This document shows, one piece after another, positions 1-13,648 of a stretch of DNA of 35,458 nt. The translations under genes were made by a program, and so were the position numbers. The stretch comes from Basidiobolus ranarum (taxonomy: Eukaryota > Basidiobolomycota > Basidiobolomycetes > Basidiobolales), in NCBI GenBank assembly GCA_040143965.1, contig JASJQH010006939.1, positions 1 to 35,458 of the forward strand. The letters run 5' to 3'. The notes beneath the pieces are model-generated. The model saw only the letters and a list, made by a program, of their open reading frames with translations. It had not been told where the DNA came from and made no database searches. Each line of letters starts with the position of its first letter. Positions within the stretch are counted from its first letter, which is position 1.

Positions 1-79
1 AAGTTGGTGTCAATATTCACAGTAAATTCCTTATGAGAATAATGGGTAATATCTTAGTGTAATATAAGATAACTAAGTA

Positions 80-323
80 CTAAGCTATATATGACTATAT
101 AGGTGTTTAGGCAATGCTGATTTCAACAGTAGTACTGAACAAGTGTTTCAAATGACCAAAAAATTTACTTAGGAAGTAGAGATAGTATTCTACAAATGTA
201 AAGGAAGGGAGCCTAGAATTATTCAATAGTATGTCTTGATATTTTGTAGCTGTTTAGGCAGTTAATGGTAATACTGTTGAAATTAGCATTACCTAAACAC
301 CTATATAGTCATATATAGCTTAG
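80..323. mobile_element. MITE-like palindromic element with 52-bp terminal inverted repeats
   Basis: The stretch 78-131 is the reverse complement of 272-325 with only two mismatches (at 112 and 119). About 140 bp of unrelated AT-rich sequence separates the arms. If the outermost TA on each side (78-79 and 324-325) is the target-site duplication, the element is 244 bp. TA duplication and long inverted termini are typical of non-autonomous Tc1/mariner-type elements. It contains no coding sequence. No second copy was noticed in this window, so its mobility is inferred from structure only. A simple long hairpin is the alternative reading. Confidence 0.6.
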
Positions 324-973
324 TATTTGGTTCTTCCATATACATGGGCATGAAAGAAAGTAACATATACAGGCGAGATGTGAGGCCGGGTCAAGAATAT
401 ACAAACCTGAGATCGATATGGACGAAGTTGAGGCTCAACTTTGCCGACTGAAAATATTCAACATATATATCAAGTTAGATGTGCAACAAGAGATATCTAT
501 GCCAACAGAATCTATAAGCCTTATCAATTGTTAGTAGTGGTAACACTTTATAAATCTAAAACAAATAATTATAACAAATATAAGCAAAATAGAATAACTT
601 TCCTTACACACTACACTGATGAATATTCGCAAACTACAGGTGCTGAATACATCCAAGAAATAATTAATAATCATGTAGCGCAGTAAATAGAATGTATGAA
701 GGTGTACCTCATTCTCATTATTGAACATGATCTTTAACGTGACTTAAGGCAGCAATGTAACCAGAAAAATTGATAAAATAGCGGCACTAATAATTTCATT
801 GCGCCTAACGTTTACTATGATTGGTGATTTATTTCTTGGAGTAGATTGAAATAAATAAGCATAATACGATATATGATTGGAATAAGATGATTTTTCAATA
901 TTACTAATAGATACAAACATCAATATTTCAAGTACTCTTGAAGTTTGCTCCTTTAGTACTTACAACCCACACC
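324..973. other. Intergenic, upstream of RDS3
   Basis: Mostly AT-rich sequence. An open frame at about 441-686 has no ATG start and no recognisable product. A second short frame opens with ATG at 418 and stops after 38 codons. Neither can be defended as a gene. The last 100 bp should hold the RDS3 promoter, but no clear TATA box was seen. Confidence 0.5.
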
Positions 974-1532
974 ATGTCTAAACATCACCCGGATCTGATC
1001 ATGTGCAGAAAGCAACCAGGCATTGGTAAGTATATACTCAAAGATTAGTTAATATATCTCCCACTCTTACTTACCCTAACCATATTTACTATAGCCATCG
1101 GTCGTGTCTGCGAAAAATGTGATGGTAAATGTGTCATTTGTGATTCTTACGTTAGTCCATCCACGTTAGTTCGTATTTGTGACGAATGTAACTACGGATC
1201 TTACCAAGGTCGGTGTGTTATCTGTGGAGGACCAGGAATTTCTGACGCGTATTATTGTAAAGAATGTACTATTCAAGAGAAAGATGTATGTATTCCAACT
1301 TCTCCCACCTTCGACCACCGCACGTATCTATGATATAGTACTAATACGGAGTGATATTTTTTTCTTTAGAGGGATGGTTGTCCAAAGATCGTCAATTTAG
1401 GTTCTTCCAAAACGGATCTATTTTATGAGAGAAAGAAATATGGTAAGGGAATTTTTCGATATCTACATAGAGTATTTTAGAGGCGATATTGACAGTATAT
1501 TCATTTGAATTATAGGTTTCAAAAAACGTTAA
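974..1532 (+). CDS. RDS3: RDS3 / PHF5A, zinc-finger subunit of the SF3b complex
   Basis: Spliced from four exons (974-1025, 1095-1285, 1370-1442, 1516-1532) to about 110 residues, the normal family length. The product starts [16 protein letters not shown] and ends [12 protein letters not shown], nearly identical to human PHF5A. It keeps the series of CxxC knuckles (CEKC, CVIC, CDEC, CVICGG, CKEC) that bind zinc in this knot-like fold. The family is a core part of SF3b in the U2 snRNP, where it helps SF3B1 hold the branch-site adenosine. Intron 2 shows a TACTAAT branch site about 35 nt before its acceptor, and all introns have GT..AG ends. The ATG at 974 gives the conserved N terminus. The gene converges on RAE1, 318 bp away. 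Confidence 0.95.
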
Positions 1533-1850
1533 GATTGTAGACTCGTTATTTGATTATTATTTTATTGTACATCAAAAATGAACATATTAAAGGTCGTATC
1601 TTCGCATTACATTCATACTCGTATGGTTATAACTATGGTTACGGTTATGGTTATATGTGAAAATCCAACAGTTATAGGGGTGACGATTTTATTGGGTTTT
1701 CTTTAAAAGGTGGATAGATGGAGGTGTTTAATATACAAACAAATAAAGAACAAATGTTCATCGCAGTATCTAAAGAAACGGGGAAGTGTAATAAAAGCCG
1801 ATGGAAAAGCCAATTCACCAATATAGATTATTAAAGATGATGAGAAAGAT
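1533..1850. other. Intergenic between convergent RDS3 and RAE1
   Basis: 3' flanks of two tail-to-tail genes. It holds a short array of degenerate GGTTAT-like hexamers at about 1621-1657 and otherwise AT-rich sequence. No gene is seen. Confidence 0.5.
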
Positions 1851-3303
1851 TTAACGCTTCTTGGCAAGGGTTCTAGGTTTAACATCATCCTCCTTTACAG
1901 CATGTAGGAAGATTTGATTCTTATTTGAAGGAGTAGCATGTTGATGTCCCTTACTCCAATCGTAACTAACAGAGTAAGCAAAGATCGACCCATTACGATT
2001 AAAGGTACATGCAGAAATTGGTCCACCAACGTTCGAGAAAGCCTTTAGACGTTGCTTGGAGTCCTTATCCCAAAAGTTAATAGTACCATCTGATCCGGTG
2101 GTGGCAAATGTACCATGGACTGGGTGGAAGCTCATGGCATTGACTGCGTAAACGTTGGAGTTCTCGCGATGACATTTGAATGAAAAGTTGCTCCTGATAG
2201 TTCATGAGGTAAATTATTTGGTGAACATTGAAATCGATAAATATGCAGACATTGACTTACCCTTGGTCCTTATCTTCCACATATTGAACACCAACACGGC
2301 CTTCAATAGAGCCAACAAGGTATCCAGAAGAGTTGGGGAAACAGCTGATGGAACGAGTTTGCCACTTGAGTGGAGAGGTGAGAGTCTGTTTTTCGAAGCA
2401 ATTGATTGGGTTATTTAAGGTCAACATCACAAAATACGAATAAAAAATCATGTACCTTGTAAGGAGTTGTTGGGTTATTTAAATTGAAAACGAGGACGTG
2501 TCTTTCAGCAGTGCCAACAACCATAAGTGGGAAAGTGGCATCCATTGCGTAACAACGTTCAGGCAAGTTAACAGTGCCAACTGGGTTAGGGCTTCTAGTA
2601 TCCCAGTACTACAGGTAAACATGAAAGCAAACGTCAATTATATTAAGTACATATCAAAAAATAAAGACTTCTAATCTACGTACTTTAACAGTTTTATCCC
2701 AACTGCCTGTAGCAACAATATTCTGCTCACCAACCCATTGTATACAACTAATAGGTGCGTCGTGTTGTGCAATTTGTTGGGACTGTCCAGTTGCTGTGTC
2801 GTATAACTTTGCAGTTTTATCAGCACTACCAGAAGCTATCTTGGTTCCATCCTATTTTTTGTCGAAATGAGGTATGAGTTAGTTCGGAGTTTAGGGAAAT
2901 TACTAACGAAATATCTATTCCAGCCTGAACGTACTTTACTCCATTTACAACAAAGGACAGGTCCTTCGTGGTTGTACATTGCTTTTCCTACAGTGCTACC
3001 ATTTGGTTGTACTTCATAAATTCTAACCTACAGAAGTTTACTGGTTAAATGCTGCGATTATAGAACTCAGGTCAACCCTTAAAGTGAACTAACTTGATTA
3101 TCCCAAGAGGAAACTGCAAGGAAATCAGCTTGTGTACTAAAGGATAACTCGGAAATGCCATCCTCGGGGGGTTGAGAAACCTAGATCGACCATTTAAGAA
3201 AGTAGATCGTCAGATGGGGGTTGATCAGAAATAGAATAACTTAACAAGAGTGATTCAACAAAAACGCTACCTCGAAATCTTTGTTAACGTTACTGGATAG
3301 CAT
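1851..3303 (-). CDS. RAE1: RAE1/GLE2, WD40 mRNA export factor
   Basis: Hand-spliced from seven exons to about 333 residues. The first exon is 3271-3303, the second 3094-3180, and the last codon is at 1851. The product is a single WD40 propeller. Typical RAE1 stretches include GSADKTAKLYDT, TGSWDKTVKYWDTRSPNP, NLPERCYAMD, GSIEGRVGVQYV, FHPVHGTFATTGSDG and SYDWSKGH near the C terminus. RAE1 binds the GLEBS motif of NUP98-type nucleoporins at the nuclear pore and acts in mRNA export and mitosis. The N terminus is very short: only about 11 residues lie before the first intron, and the Gly/Phe-rich leader of the human protein is missing. The first exon is the least certain part. The gene is divergent from COG2. 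Confidence 0.93.
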
Positions 3304-3655
3304 AACTAAATATATCTGAAGTTGCTAACGACGGTAAACCTAGTTCTCTCTTAACAACCAATTTCGATGAAAGGGACAATGAAATGGTTTTTTTTACCTG
3401 GAAAAATTCGATCAAAACACGAACTGAATTTTATTGACACTTGATTTCTATTTGAAAATCAACATTTCAATTCACTAATTAATCAACTCTCGCGTAGTCA
3501 ATGGTGCTTTTATATTGACACGTATACTGATCAACATCATATTCCACTTAACTTATCTAGGATTATTTAATCAGAATCATCCAAGTTCACTTAGCCACCA
3601 CAATTCAAACGCTAACAATAGGTGTGGCTCTTAAACGTCATAGCTGTTGACTGAA
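3304..3655. promoter_or_regulatory. Divergent promoter region, RAE1 / COG2
   Basis: This 352-bp gap separates the start codons of RAE1 (minus) and COG2 (plus), so it must serve both genes or hold two back-to-back promoters. It is AT-rich with short T and A runs. No standard TATA box stands out. Confidence 0.5.
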
Positions 3656-6265
3656 ATGGAGCTAGAGCGATATTCTTCCCCCAACATTAATGGTAAACAA
3701 TCTTCCCTTCCGATGGAGCGCTCTTCGCCCCAAAGGGTCCATTTCGATAGCGAGACGTTTTTAACAGATAGGAGACACTTACCACTCAAAGAAATTAAAG
3801 AGGAGTTGGAGTTTCAATTAGCCACTGTCAAGAATCATCTTGTAGAATTAATTAACAGGGATTACACTGAATTTTTGGACTTGGTAACGGACTTGGTGGA
3901 TGTTGATAAAGTGGTAGACTTGCTTAGGGATCCGTTGAAGAATACTGAACTAGAAGTTAAGGTGGAGTGAATATTTTATTCCAAAAGACATATTGGTCTC
4001 TATTCCCTTACTGAGCTACATACATTGTAGATGATACGTGACAGTTTAGTTTCAATCGAGCGGTCTTTGGAGGAAAGATTGAATTATCGTAGCTCTATTA
4101 GGGAGAAGAAAGTAGTATATTTAGCATATCGAATAACACCAAGTTAAATTGAAGTTGACTTTGTTTACCTTGACTCCTATAGGCGTGTCTCCAGCTAATA
4201 TTAAATTTGGCTCAATCGGTTGAGAAGATTGAATATTTGCTTAAAGAGGAGCAGTTGGAAGAAAACACACTTTTACAAGCAGCATCGGCCGAGAACCCTA
4301 TTAGGTAATTACTTTGTAGTGTCTCCAACTGAGATCGCAATCGTTGATTCGATTCTTCATATAGTTTAGCTACCACTACAGCCACAACCATATCGAAATT
4401 CATGGAGAGAATTGCCATGGAGTACAACCAGATTCGATACTATGTGAAGAAGGGGAAGGATTTACCTTTCGTGGCTCAAATGGAACCGGTAAATACTGAA
4501 TTCATTTCACTGATTCAATCTCCAAGTTCTAATGTTTTATACATATAAAAGCGCATTGAAGGAATCAAAAAAACCCTTCAAACACGTTTATCTTCGAGCC
4601 TCCGTATCCTGATTGAGGACATAGCTCAAGGTCGGGAGTCTGCTGATACTTTAGCATCGTTGACTCAGAACCTTCGTACATATGCTCTGATCGATCGAGC
4701 TGCCGATGCCGAGGAGATATTTCGTAAACAACTCGTAGCCCCATTTATTCAAAAGGTAAACAGTGCGCATCAGACTTCTGGGAGTTTCCAGTACTAATGC
4801 TTTTCTATAGATGGTGACCTCCGAGATAATTGGAAGCAAGAATGAAGCTGACAAGTTGAAGGCAATGTTTAGTAAAATACTGGAGTTTATCAACACCAAA
4901 TGTTCAGCCATTCTGAATATTACCCAAAATGTTCTACGCGGGACAGATTACGACCTTCTTATCAATGCTATATGGTATGAGGTGGTTGACAGTATCAATC
5001 AAAATCTCCCAAAGATCTTTTCAGCCGAGAATCCCAACGTATTTCAGCAACGTTACAAGCTTACCATTGATTTCATCATCCAATTTGAGAAACTCTGTGG
5101 TTCAAGAAAAAGTTTCCTGAACTTGCGGAGTCACTCATCCTACATGAATTTCATGCAATCTTGGGAATTAACGAAATATTATCAAGCACGTTTGACTGAG
5201 ATTTCTCTTCAATTCGAAGAAGCTTTACTTAAAGAAAACTTAGAAAATACCACTAAAACTAAAGCCCAGCAATTACCCGCCACAAAATCTTTGATCACTC
5301 TGGTGAACTATTGTTGGTCAGATGAAGTCTATCTGTACCAGCTAGCCCCTAAATTCTGGAAATTGACCTTTCAATTGCTGACCAGGTATAGCAGCTGGAT
5401 TAATGACTTGATGTCTGAATTCTCGGAGCCAGGAGGTGTTCAACTGGAGAAATCAAGGAGTCAAGCAGGTCCATATCCATCCTCAACTGGAATGTCTCGC
5501 TCAATAAGCACACCGTCTAATAGTGCATCTACAACCAGTACCACCAACTTCAGTGAGGATTTCATTTTGGGACATTTGGCCGTCCTTTATCGTGACTTGA
5601 GCTACATTAGTACTGAGATACATCAGCTATTCCATGATAGAATATCTGAATTGCTACCTTCCAATCTGAAATCCGAACCTATATTCAAGCAAAGTCTCGA
5701 GGATGCCCTGCAAGAGATCACTTCAAAGCAGAAGCAAATTGGCGAAAGGATAACCCAATGTTTGACTAAGAAATGCTCAGATCAATTACGTTTGGTTAGA
5801 AATGTAACTGGACAGTATCGACATACAAATCGTAAGCCTCCCACCCAAAGCTCCCCATACGTGCAAGTGATCTTTGAACCGGTAGTGAATTATCTCAATG
5901 TTGAGAATAACTATTTCGACACTAAAGAAACCGGAGAATGGAAATCATCCATTGCAAATATCGTCACTTCTAAGTATGCTAGCATTCTTTCGGAGCTTCT
6001 TACCACTTTACAACGAACAGAAGAAAGTTTGAAACGACTCAAGAAAGGAAAGCGCACTGGTACAGCACTTGCCTCTTCTTTGTTCTCTTCATCTGGTGCT
6101 ACGAGTACTTTGAGTGATGAAGATAAGATCCGTCTACAGCTATTACTCGATGTTAAAAGATATCAACAAGAGTTAACTAAAATAGGAGTTCAACTGGAGA
6201 CTATTCAGGATCTGGATGAGTTAAAGAAGACGGTCGAGCCGTACCAAGATCTGGAGCGTACATAG
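3656..6265 (+). CDS. COG2: COG2, subunit of the conserved oligomeric Golgi complex
   Basis: Six exons (3656-3961, 4031-4111, 4183-4304, 4365-4488, 4552-4755, 4811-6265) give about 763 residues, close to human COG2 (738). The N-terminal domain has the diagnostic block FLTDRRHLPLKEIKEELE followed by LVELINRDYTEFLDLVTDLV. The large last exon holds the C-terminal helical domain, with SYMNFMQSWELTKYYQARL, WKLTFQLLTRYSSWIND and EESLKRLKKGK...SDEDKIRLQL, all matching the family. COG2 belongs to lobe A of the COG tether, which recycles Golgi glycosylation enzymes by retrograde vesicle traffic. The start is the ATG at 3656. Intron 1 needs a weak donor (GTGGAG), but its splice joins conserved blocks in frame. 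A serine/threonine-rich insert lies near residues 490-520. Confidence 0.93.
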
Positions 6266-7513
6266 AAATAGGAAATTATTTCATTCTTTCATTTACTACA
6301 AACATCAAATTCCCATAAACTACTGGATATTAAAGTAATCTTTATTTCTACTTTTCCACTGAATCTTGACTAGCTTATTATATAAACAAAGCGCTACTCA
6401 TCATTCTACATGCAATATACATGTTCTAGCGAGTTTTTGACGCTTAGCTTGGCCAAACAATAACTGTGATAACTGGTGAACCCAGAAACAGAGGATTCTA
6501 GTACAACTCTGATCCTGAATAGGTTAATTAAAATGAAACAATCTTTTGACTGAAGACCAATGAGAAGAAACAAAATGTTAGTGCAGAGTACTGTTCGATA
6601 GGAAGTTTACAAGGGTTACTTTCATGTAACTTGGACCATGGATTATTGATGACACTCTGTCCCGCATCCACTTGGAAATGTCCGTTTTGTTTGCAATCTA
6701 GCTCGGGCACTTACATTATTTAGCCGTAACAATTGTGTGGCAACCATGGTCCAGTTTGGAATGAGATCAAGCGTGGTTTTCTCCTTCTAGTCTGATGAGC
6801 ACTCATTGGCATGATGTTATTCCTTACAAAGGACATGGAGTGGTGCTAGGGCTAGGGCTATGGCTATGACAAATAAAGTAGGGACTCAGAATCGTACTCG
6901 TGAGATGAGATGAGATACATTTGTTTCATGCTAGAGGATCAACATCTTGACACGTGCAGGAGTTGTTCGTCCAATAGAGAGGTATGAATGTTTCCGGAGA
7001 AAGGGCAACTCTGCATCAGTTACAACGTCTTGTACAATAAAACAATTGGCTCGTAATATTTTTTGCAAGGGATACGATCCTACACCATTAAAGACCGATA
7101 TCCTCCTCTCTGCCTACTACAGAAGTTAGTTTCATGATGGTGGAATTAACCTTTATGCATAGGGGGCACGATGAAGTTTTTTAAAGTACCAGTTCAATTG
7201 AAGTGGATCTGATGTTTGATTACCTACACCATTTCAATTGGAACCGATTGGAAAGATGATCGTGTTGTTGGGACCTTTGAAGATGCACATAAAGTGCGCA
7301 TCTAGCAGTCCCGGTGTACACTCGATTATTCAACAATTGCTGAAACTAAAAGGAAAATCCCTATAAAAAGCTCAAGCGAAATCCTCTCAATGACGGAACA
7401 AATCTTTTGTGTGTTAGTGTTATTTAATTGAAAAAATACGCTCTAACATTTACACCACTTTTTGCTTTACCACATCTCCCTTCATTTCTTCTTCAACTCA
7501 TATACCAGTAAAA
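6266..7513. other. Intergenic, COG2 to tyrosinase, with tyrosinase promoter
   Basis: About 1.25 kb with no convincing gene. Degenerate GCTAGG/GCTATG hexamers lie at 6844-6868, followed by GAGAT repeats near 6900-6915. Short CAATTG-centred imperfect inverted repeats occur around 7188-7246. The right end holds the tyrosinase promoter. Short open frames here match nothing I recognise. Confidence 0.5.
7362..7369 (+). promoter_or_regulatory. TATA box of the tyrosinase gene
   Basis: A consensus TATAAAAA lies 145 bp before the tyrosinase ATG. A pyrimidine-rich leader sits between them. This is consistent with a regulated, TATA-driven promoter. Confidence 0.6.
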
Positions 7514-9107
7514 ATGAAGAACTTACTACAACTCTTGGCCGTCTGCACTTTCAGTATTAGTTTAGTGACATCTCAGACAAGTGGTGCGTGTAGCAAGGTG
7601 ACCATTCGCAAAGAGATAAGGCAGTTAAGTGCACAAGAGTGGGATACTTTCGTGAACGCTGTTAAGCAACTACATACGGGCCCACCTCCGACGATATATG
7701 ATAAATTTGTAAACATACATCTGCAAAGCGTCCCGGTTGCCCATGCCATACCTGCTTTCTTTCCGTGGCATCGGATGTTTGTAAAGGCATTTGAACAACA
7801 ACTCCAACAAATCAATCCGACCATTGCCATTCCATACTGGGTAGATACCTATTATTCATTTCAACGCTTTACCTCTCATCAATACTAAATATTTTTATTA
7901 GGATTGGACCTTAGATTCCCAGGCTCCAGAGAAGAGTATTGTATGGGATTCCAAGCATTTTGGAGCTAGTGGTGATGCTAATTGTGTAGCAGATGGGCCT
8001 TTTGCTGGTTGGATTATGAATACTCCAAAGCCTCACTGTTTGCGTCGTAAATGGAACAAAGGAAAGCAAATCAGCGCACTTTACCCTCCAGAGTTGCTTT
8101 CAAGAATTCTGAATGAAGCAAAAAGTTATTCGGAGTTTCGAACTGCTGTTGAGGCCGCTCCTCATGGCTTGGTTCACGTTAACATTGGGAGTGATGGAGG
8201 TGACCTTAGTACTATGTGGAGTCCAAATGAGTAAGTAAATAACCTATAACGTAGTGGTATTATATAGAATATACTGACAATATTGCTGTATGATAGTCCT
8301 ATCTTTTGGGTGCACCATTCATTCGTAGACAAAGTTTGGGCGGATTTCCAGTTGTTAAAGCCAACTATAGCTGGTACCTACGATGGACGGGATAAATCCA
8401 ACCGTACTGTAACTCTAAACGATATTATCACTCCATTTAATGTGCGTGTTAAAGATATATTGAATGTCAATAACTCACCACTTTGTTATCGTTACACGAA
8501 CCCTCTATTGACTACACGTGGATATGTCAAGTCCCCGGCGGCCTCTGCTGCAACTCCAGCCACCAAACAACCAACTGCTGGTAATACTAATACCCGTCCT
8601 GGCGTGAAAAATCCTGGCAATAAACGTAGTGTTGGCTCAGAACTTGGCTGTACTATTGACCCTGATGATCGTTCTGACCAAACTGGACTACGTACACCAC
8701 ACAGACTCCCCTCCAAATGGGTGGAAATGATGGAATTGAATCATGAACGTGTTAGAGCTATGGAAGATCAATATGCCGTATTTATCAATTCTCTAAATGA
8801 AGAACACTCTTATGTATCCCCTATTTCACTCTCTCGTCACTCAGACACCATTGAGAAGTTTGTCGATGGAAAACTCGAGACCCTACACCTCTTCGATGGC
8901 GTATCCAAGATCCCCGTACTTAATCTGACCAATTTGGCCCAAGTGGGGGAACCGGTGGTGAAGATAGTCGAACCAATTGTTGATATAGTGGATGAGTTGT
9001 TGAACAACCAGAAGCATGCGAGTAAAGATGAACAACCAGAGTCGAATGTATATCAAACGGAAGATGTACTAAGCATTAAGATCTCTGGATTGAATATTGG
9101 TCTTTAA
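7514..9107 (+). CDS. Secreted tyrosinase (type-3 copper monooxygenase)
   Basis: Three exons (7514-7840, 7902-8230, 8297-9107) give 488 residues. A signal peptide is visible: MKNLLQLL followed by a hydrophobic run and a likely cut near residue 20. The CuA site has three histidines in FVNIH, VPVAHA and FFPWHRMF. The core PYWDWTLDS is joined across intron 1. The CuB site has AAPHGLVHVNIG and, across intron 2, NDPIFWVHHSFVDKVW. All six copper ligands are therefore present. Tyrosinases oxidise monophenols and o-diphenols to quinones for melanin or for cross-linking. After the catalytic domain comes an Ala/Pro/Thr/Asn-rich linker with a dibasic NKRSVG site, then a tail of about 170 residues that could be a removable shielding domain (inferred). 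An AATAAA lies about 135 bp past the stop. Confidence 0.93.
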
Positions 9108-9462
9108 TCGCTATATTTAGATACCAAAAATTAGATTCTTGTATTTTTGGACTTACCCTCATTTCCCATATATTGATACATCCGATTGATACATCCGATC
9201 TCTCCTATTTATTCTCTAGCCTATCTATAGATATCCAAAATGAAATAAATCTTTTTGTTATTGTCTCCATGAATCAACTGAGCATCTATCTTCTAAAATT
9301 CAATATAGTTCCATGTTTCAACTCTACTAATTGCGCTCGTAAAAACTTCTAAATAAAACAACCATGATTTTTCTTTTTAACCAATTTATTACAATATCAT
9401 TACTAGTAACTTTCCAAATGAATCACGCATGAAACTTCTAAGGTAAATTACAGAACAGACTA
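9108..9462. other. Intergenic between convergent tyrosinase and polyubiquitin
   Basis: 3' flanks of both genes, AT-rich. It includes a polyadenylation-like AATAAA near 9243 on the plus strand and the 13-bp tandem repeat listed separately. No gene is seen. Confidence 0.5.
9172..9197. repeat. Two tandem copies of a 13-bp unit
   Basis: The unit ATTGATACATCCG occurs twice head to tail in the 3' flank of the tyrosinase gene. It looks like a recent slippage duplication with no evident function. Confidence 0.7.
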
Positions 9463-10980
<1,518 letters not shown>

Positions 10981-13648
10981 TTATGTGCCATACTTGGCTT
11001 TGTAGAAAGAGGGTGGAAGTTTTTCCAAGATTGCGAACCATGGCCTCTCTACAACACACAGTGAGTCAGGACCAGTGAAGTCGAGGAACATAAGTGGTTG
11101 GTATTTGAACAAAGCTTGGAAGTTTTGTTCAAATTGCATCATTTTCTGACTGATAGGTTGGTTGGCTTCGAGTGTGAGTGCGGAGATTACCTTGGGATTG
11201 AAATTGGATTCTTCAATCTTCTTACGAACCTCCTTACCAATCTTGGACTGCTCCTTGGAGATTTCAATACGCTTACGTTTGGCGATGTTAATGATTGTAT
11301 CTTTCTCGACAGGTTTGCTTATGTCTACCATACACAGGTAGTTAGCACCCCAGAGTACGATGGTGTTTTTACGTGCAGGATTAAAGCTGACTCCCATAAT
11401 CTTCTCCTTGAGCTGCATGAACCGAGTGGGAAGGTTTTGAGAATATTGTCTAGACCAATCGGTTAATCTTTTGGCCTCGACGTCATACAAGTAAAATTCG
11501 TTGGAAGATAGCGGGACCACTAAGGTAGGTGAATGGGTGTGGAAATAAAGACCGGTGTGAACTGAAGTGAATTTAGGCAAGGTGCAATGATACTGAAGTG
11601 CGTCCAAATTGTAAACATAAATTCGGTTGAACAAATCTCCACTTGCCAACCACTGGCCATCCTCACTGACACTTAATGAAGAGATAGTACCAACTCTGGC
11701 ATCATCGTTCTGGCTGTCATCATCATCGGTCATCACTCCATCACCATGGTGCTGGCCAAAGGTACGAAGAATCTCGAAAGATCCATTCTCCCACTCGGCC
11801 AAATCGATGATCTTGATGTATGAATCAGTGGTAGCAACCACGAGCTTACTCGAGTCAGGTGTAAAGACAATGTTATGTGCACCTTTGTAGGGGTTGAGTC
11901 TGCTGGTAATGGCCTCTGAAGGGAAATTCTTAATCTTCTGAATTTTGACGACACCGGGGACACTAGGATCCTCAGTCAATCTGAAGAGCTTGATATTGTA
12001 AATATCGGAGACAGCAATCCACTGGCCATCTTCGGATATGGCGCTGGCAATGATGTGATTATCATCCTTGAGCTTGATTTCCAATAAAGTCTCTAGATTT
12101 TCAATCAAACCAAGATCCGTACCGATCTCCAGATTACCATATGGTTGCATGGGAGGCGCAGCCTTGCCAAGTCTCCAAACACGGACTGAGTTGGGGAAGC
12201 GGCACATCAATAGACGTTTAGATTTGGAAAGTGAGATTAGAGGTTTTTGAGGGAAGTAAGGAAGACGCCATTGGTACATGTTGGGGAATTCGGCGGCAGG
12301 ACAAACAACCAATTGTACATCAACACCACCAGATACCAAAGCATTAACAGGTCGACTCTCATCTAGTGCCAAAGCTTTAACATCATGTGAATGGTATCTA
12401 CGGGTACCAGCTAAAACCCATTTCATCTCGCCAGTCTGTTCAGCCTTTGAGGCATCTTTGCTAGAAGATTTCGAGTTACGACCTTTTCTATCTACAGGAG
12501 CGTAGTTGGAATTTTGAACAAGTCGGAACTGAATGACCTTTCTGTCTACACCTGAGGTAAAGATAGTATCACCTTCCTATAGGATTTTTACTTGTTAATA
12601 TGGAATCAAAAGTCGCAGAATTCTGACTATATCATACTAACCTCATTTGCAACAACACACAAAATATCTGCGGAGTGAGCGTTAAAGCTTTGAAGCATAG
12701 TACCCATCTCTCCGTCCCAGAATTTGACATGACCTAACGAGTCACCACTAACAATAGAGCCATTCCTAATAAAAGTAAAAAAGTAAGTCGTGACTACCAT
12801 TAAACTCTGTTGAGAAAATCTTAACATACTTGAGAACTTTAACAGCCCACACGAGTGTGTCCTCACGACCAAATCTTTCTACGGTCATACGGGAGGTTGG
12901 TCGACCTTGTTTAACATCCCACTTGCGGATACAACTATCAGCAGAACCAGTGACGATGATCTTGTCATCAGGGCTCCAAGCTAATGAAAGAATACGAGCT
13001 AACAAACGAAAAATGAATGAGTATAAATTAAATCCATATATCTGCAGAACCTAATATGTTACCTTTTTGTTTAACAAATGACCTTTCGAAGGATAAATCC
13101 CCATCTATTATATTGAAAATTCTAATGCAACCATCCTCACAACCAACTGCCAATTTAGTTCCTACATTGTTGACAGCCAAACACCATACTGCACCACCGT
13201 GTGAATCAATGGTTTGCTAGGATTACCAAAAAAAAGAGCATATCAAGTCAGTTACTCTGTTTACAAAGTTCATATTACAAATATCATTTTTAAGTACCTT
13301 GGGACAAAGTGTAGTAAGATCCCATTCGGTTATTAAAGAATTCAAACCGGCAGAAAAGAGTCTAGGAGACTCTGACAAAAGCTTTTTTTGTGCCTCAGCT
13401 TTCTCTTCGGGAGTATCATAGTCATCGTCACCCAAGACAGTTTGGTGAGCCCAGGTTAAAGCTTCAATATTGTAATTGGCACCACCTGGAATAATCTTCT
13501 CAAGATGCCAACTTTTTGGGTTCCATATTTCAACGTCTCCGCCAGCTCTAGCGCAAGCTAAAAGCGGCTTGGTGGATTTGGGAGTAAAAGTAAGCGCATT
13601 AATTGCAGCTGGAGTATAATCGACAAAACGACACCTGTGAACCTCCAT
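10981..13648 (-). CDS. UTP4: UTP4 (Cirhin), WD40 subunit of the t-UTP/UTP-A complex
   Basis: Five exons (13298-13648, 13063-13216, 12830-12998, 12642-12765, 10981-12576) splice in frame to 797 residues, close to yeast Utp4 (776). The start MEVHRCRFVDYTPAAINAL is the family hallmark. WD-type repeats follow: GGDVEIWNPKSW, DGCIRIFN, GSADSCIRKWDVKQGRP, GDSLGHVKFWDG and HSADILCVV. A second propeller occupies the long last exon (HDVKALALDESRP; FTPDSSKLVVATTDSYIKIIDL). UTP4 works in the UTP-A subcomplex, which starts assembly of the SSU processome on the 5' external spacer of pre-rRNA in the nucleolus. A lysine-rich linker lies between the two propellers. It is followed upstream by a UTP16-like gene on the same strand, another probable SSU-processome gene. 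Confidence 0.93.

Noticed and set aside
441-686. Open frame of about 80 codons upstream of RDS3
   Set aside because: It has no ATG start, low-complexity Lys/Asn/Tyr content and no recognisable product.
11098-12505. Plus-strand open frames across UTP4
   Set aside because: They are antisense to the conserved WD40 coding exon and have no recognisable products.
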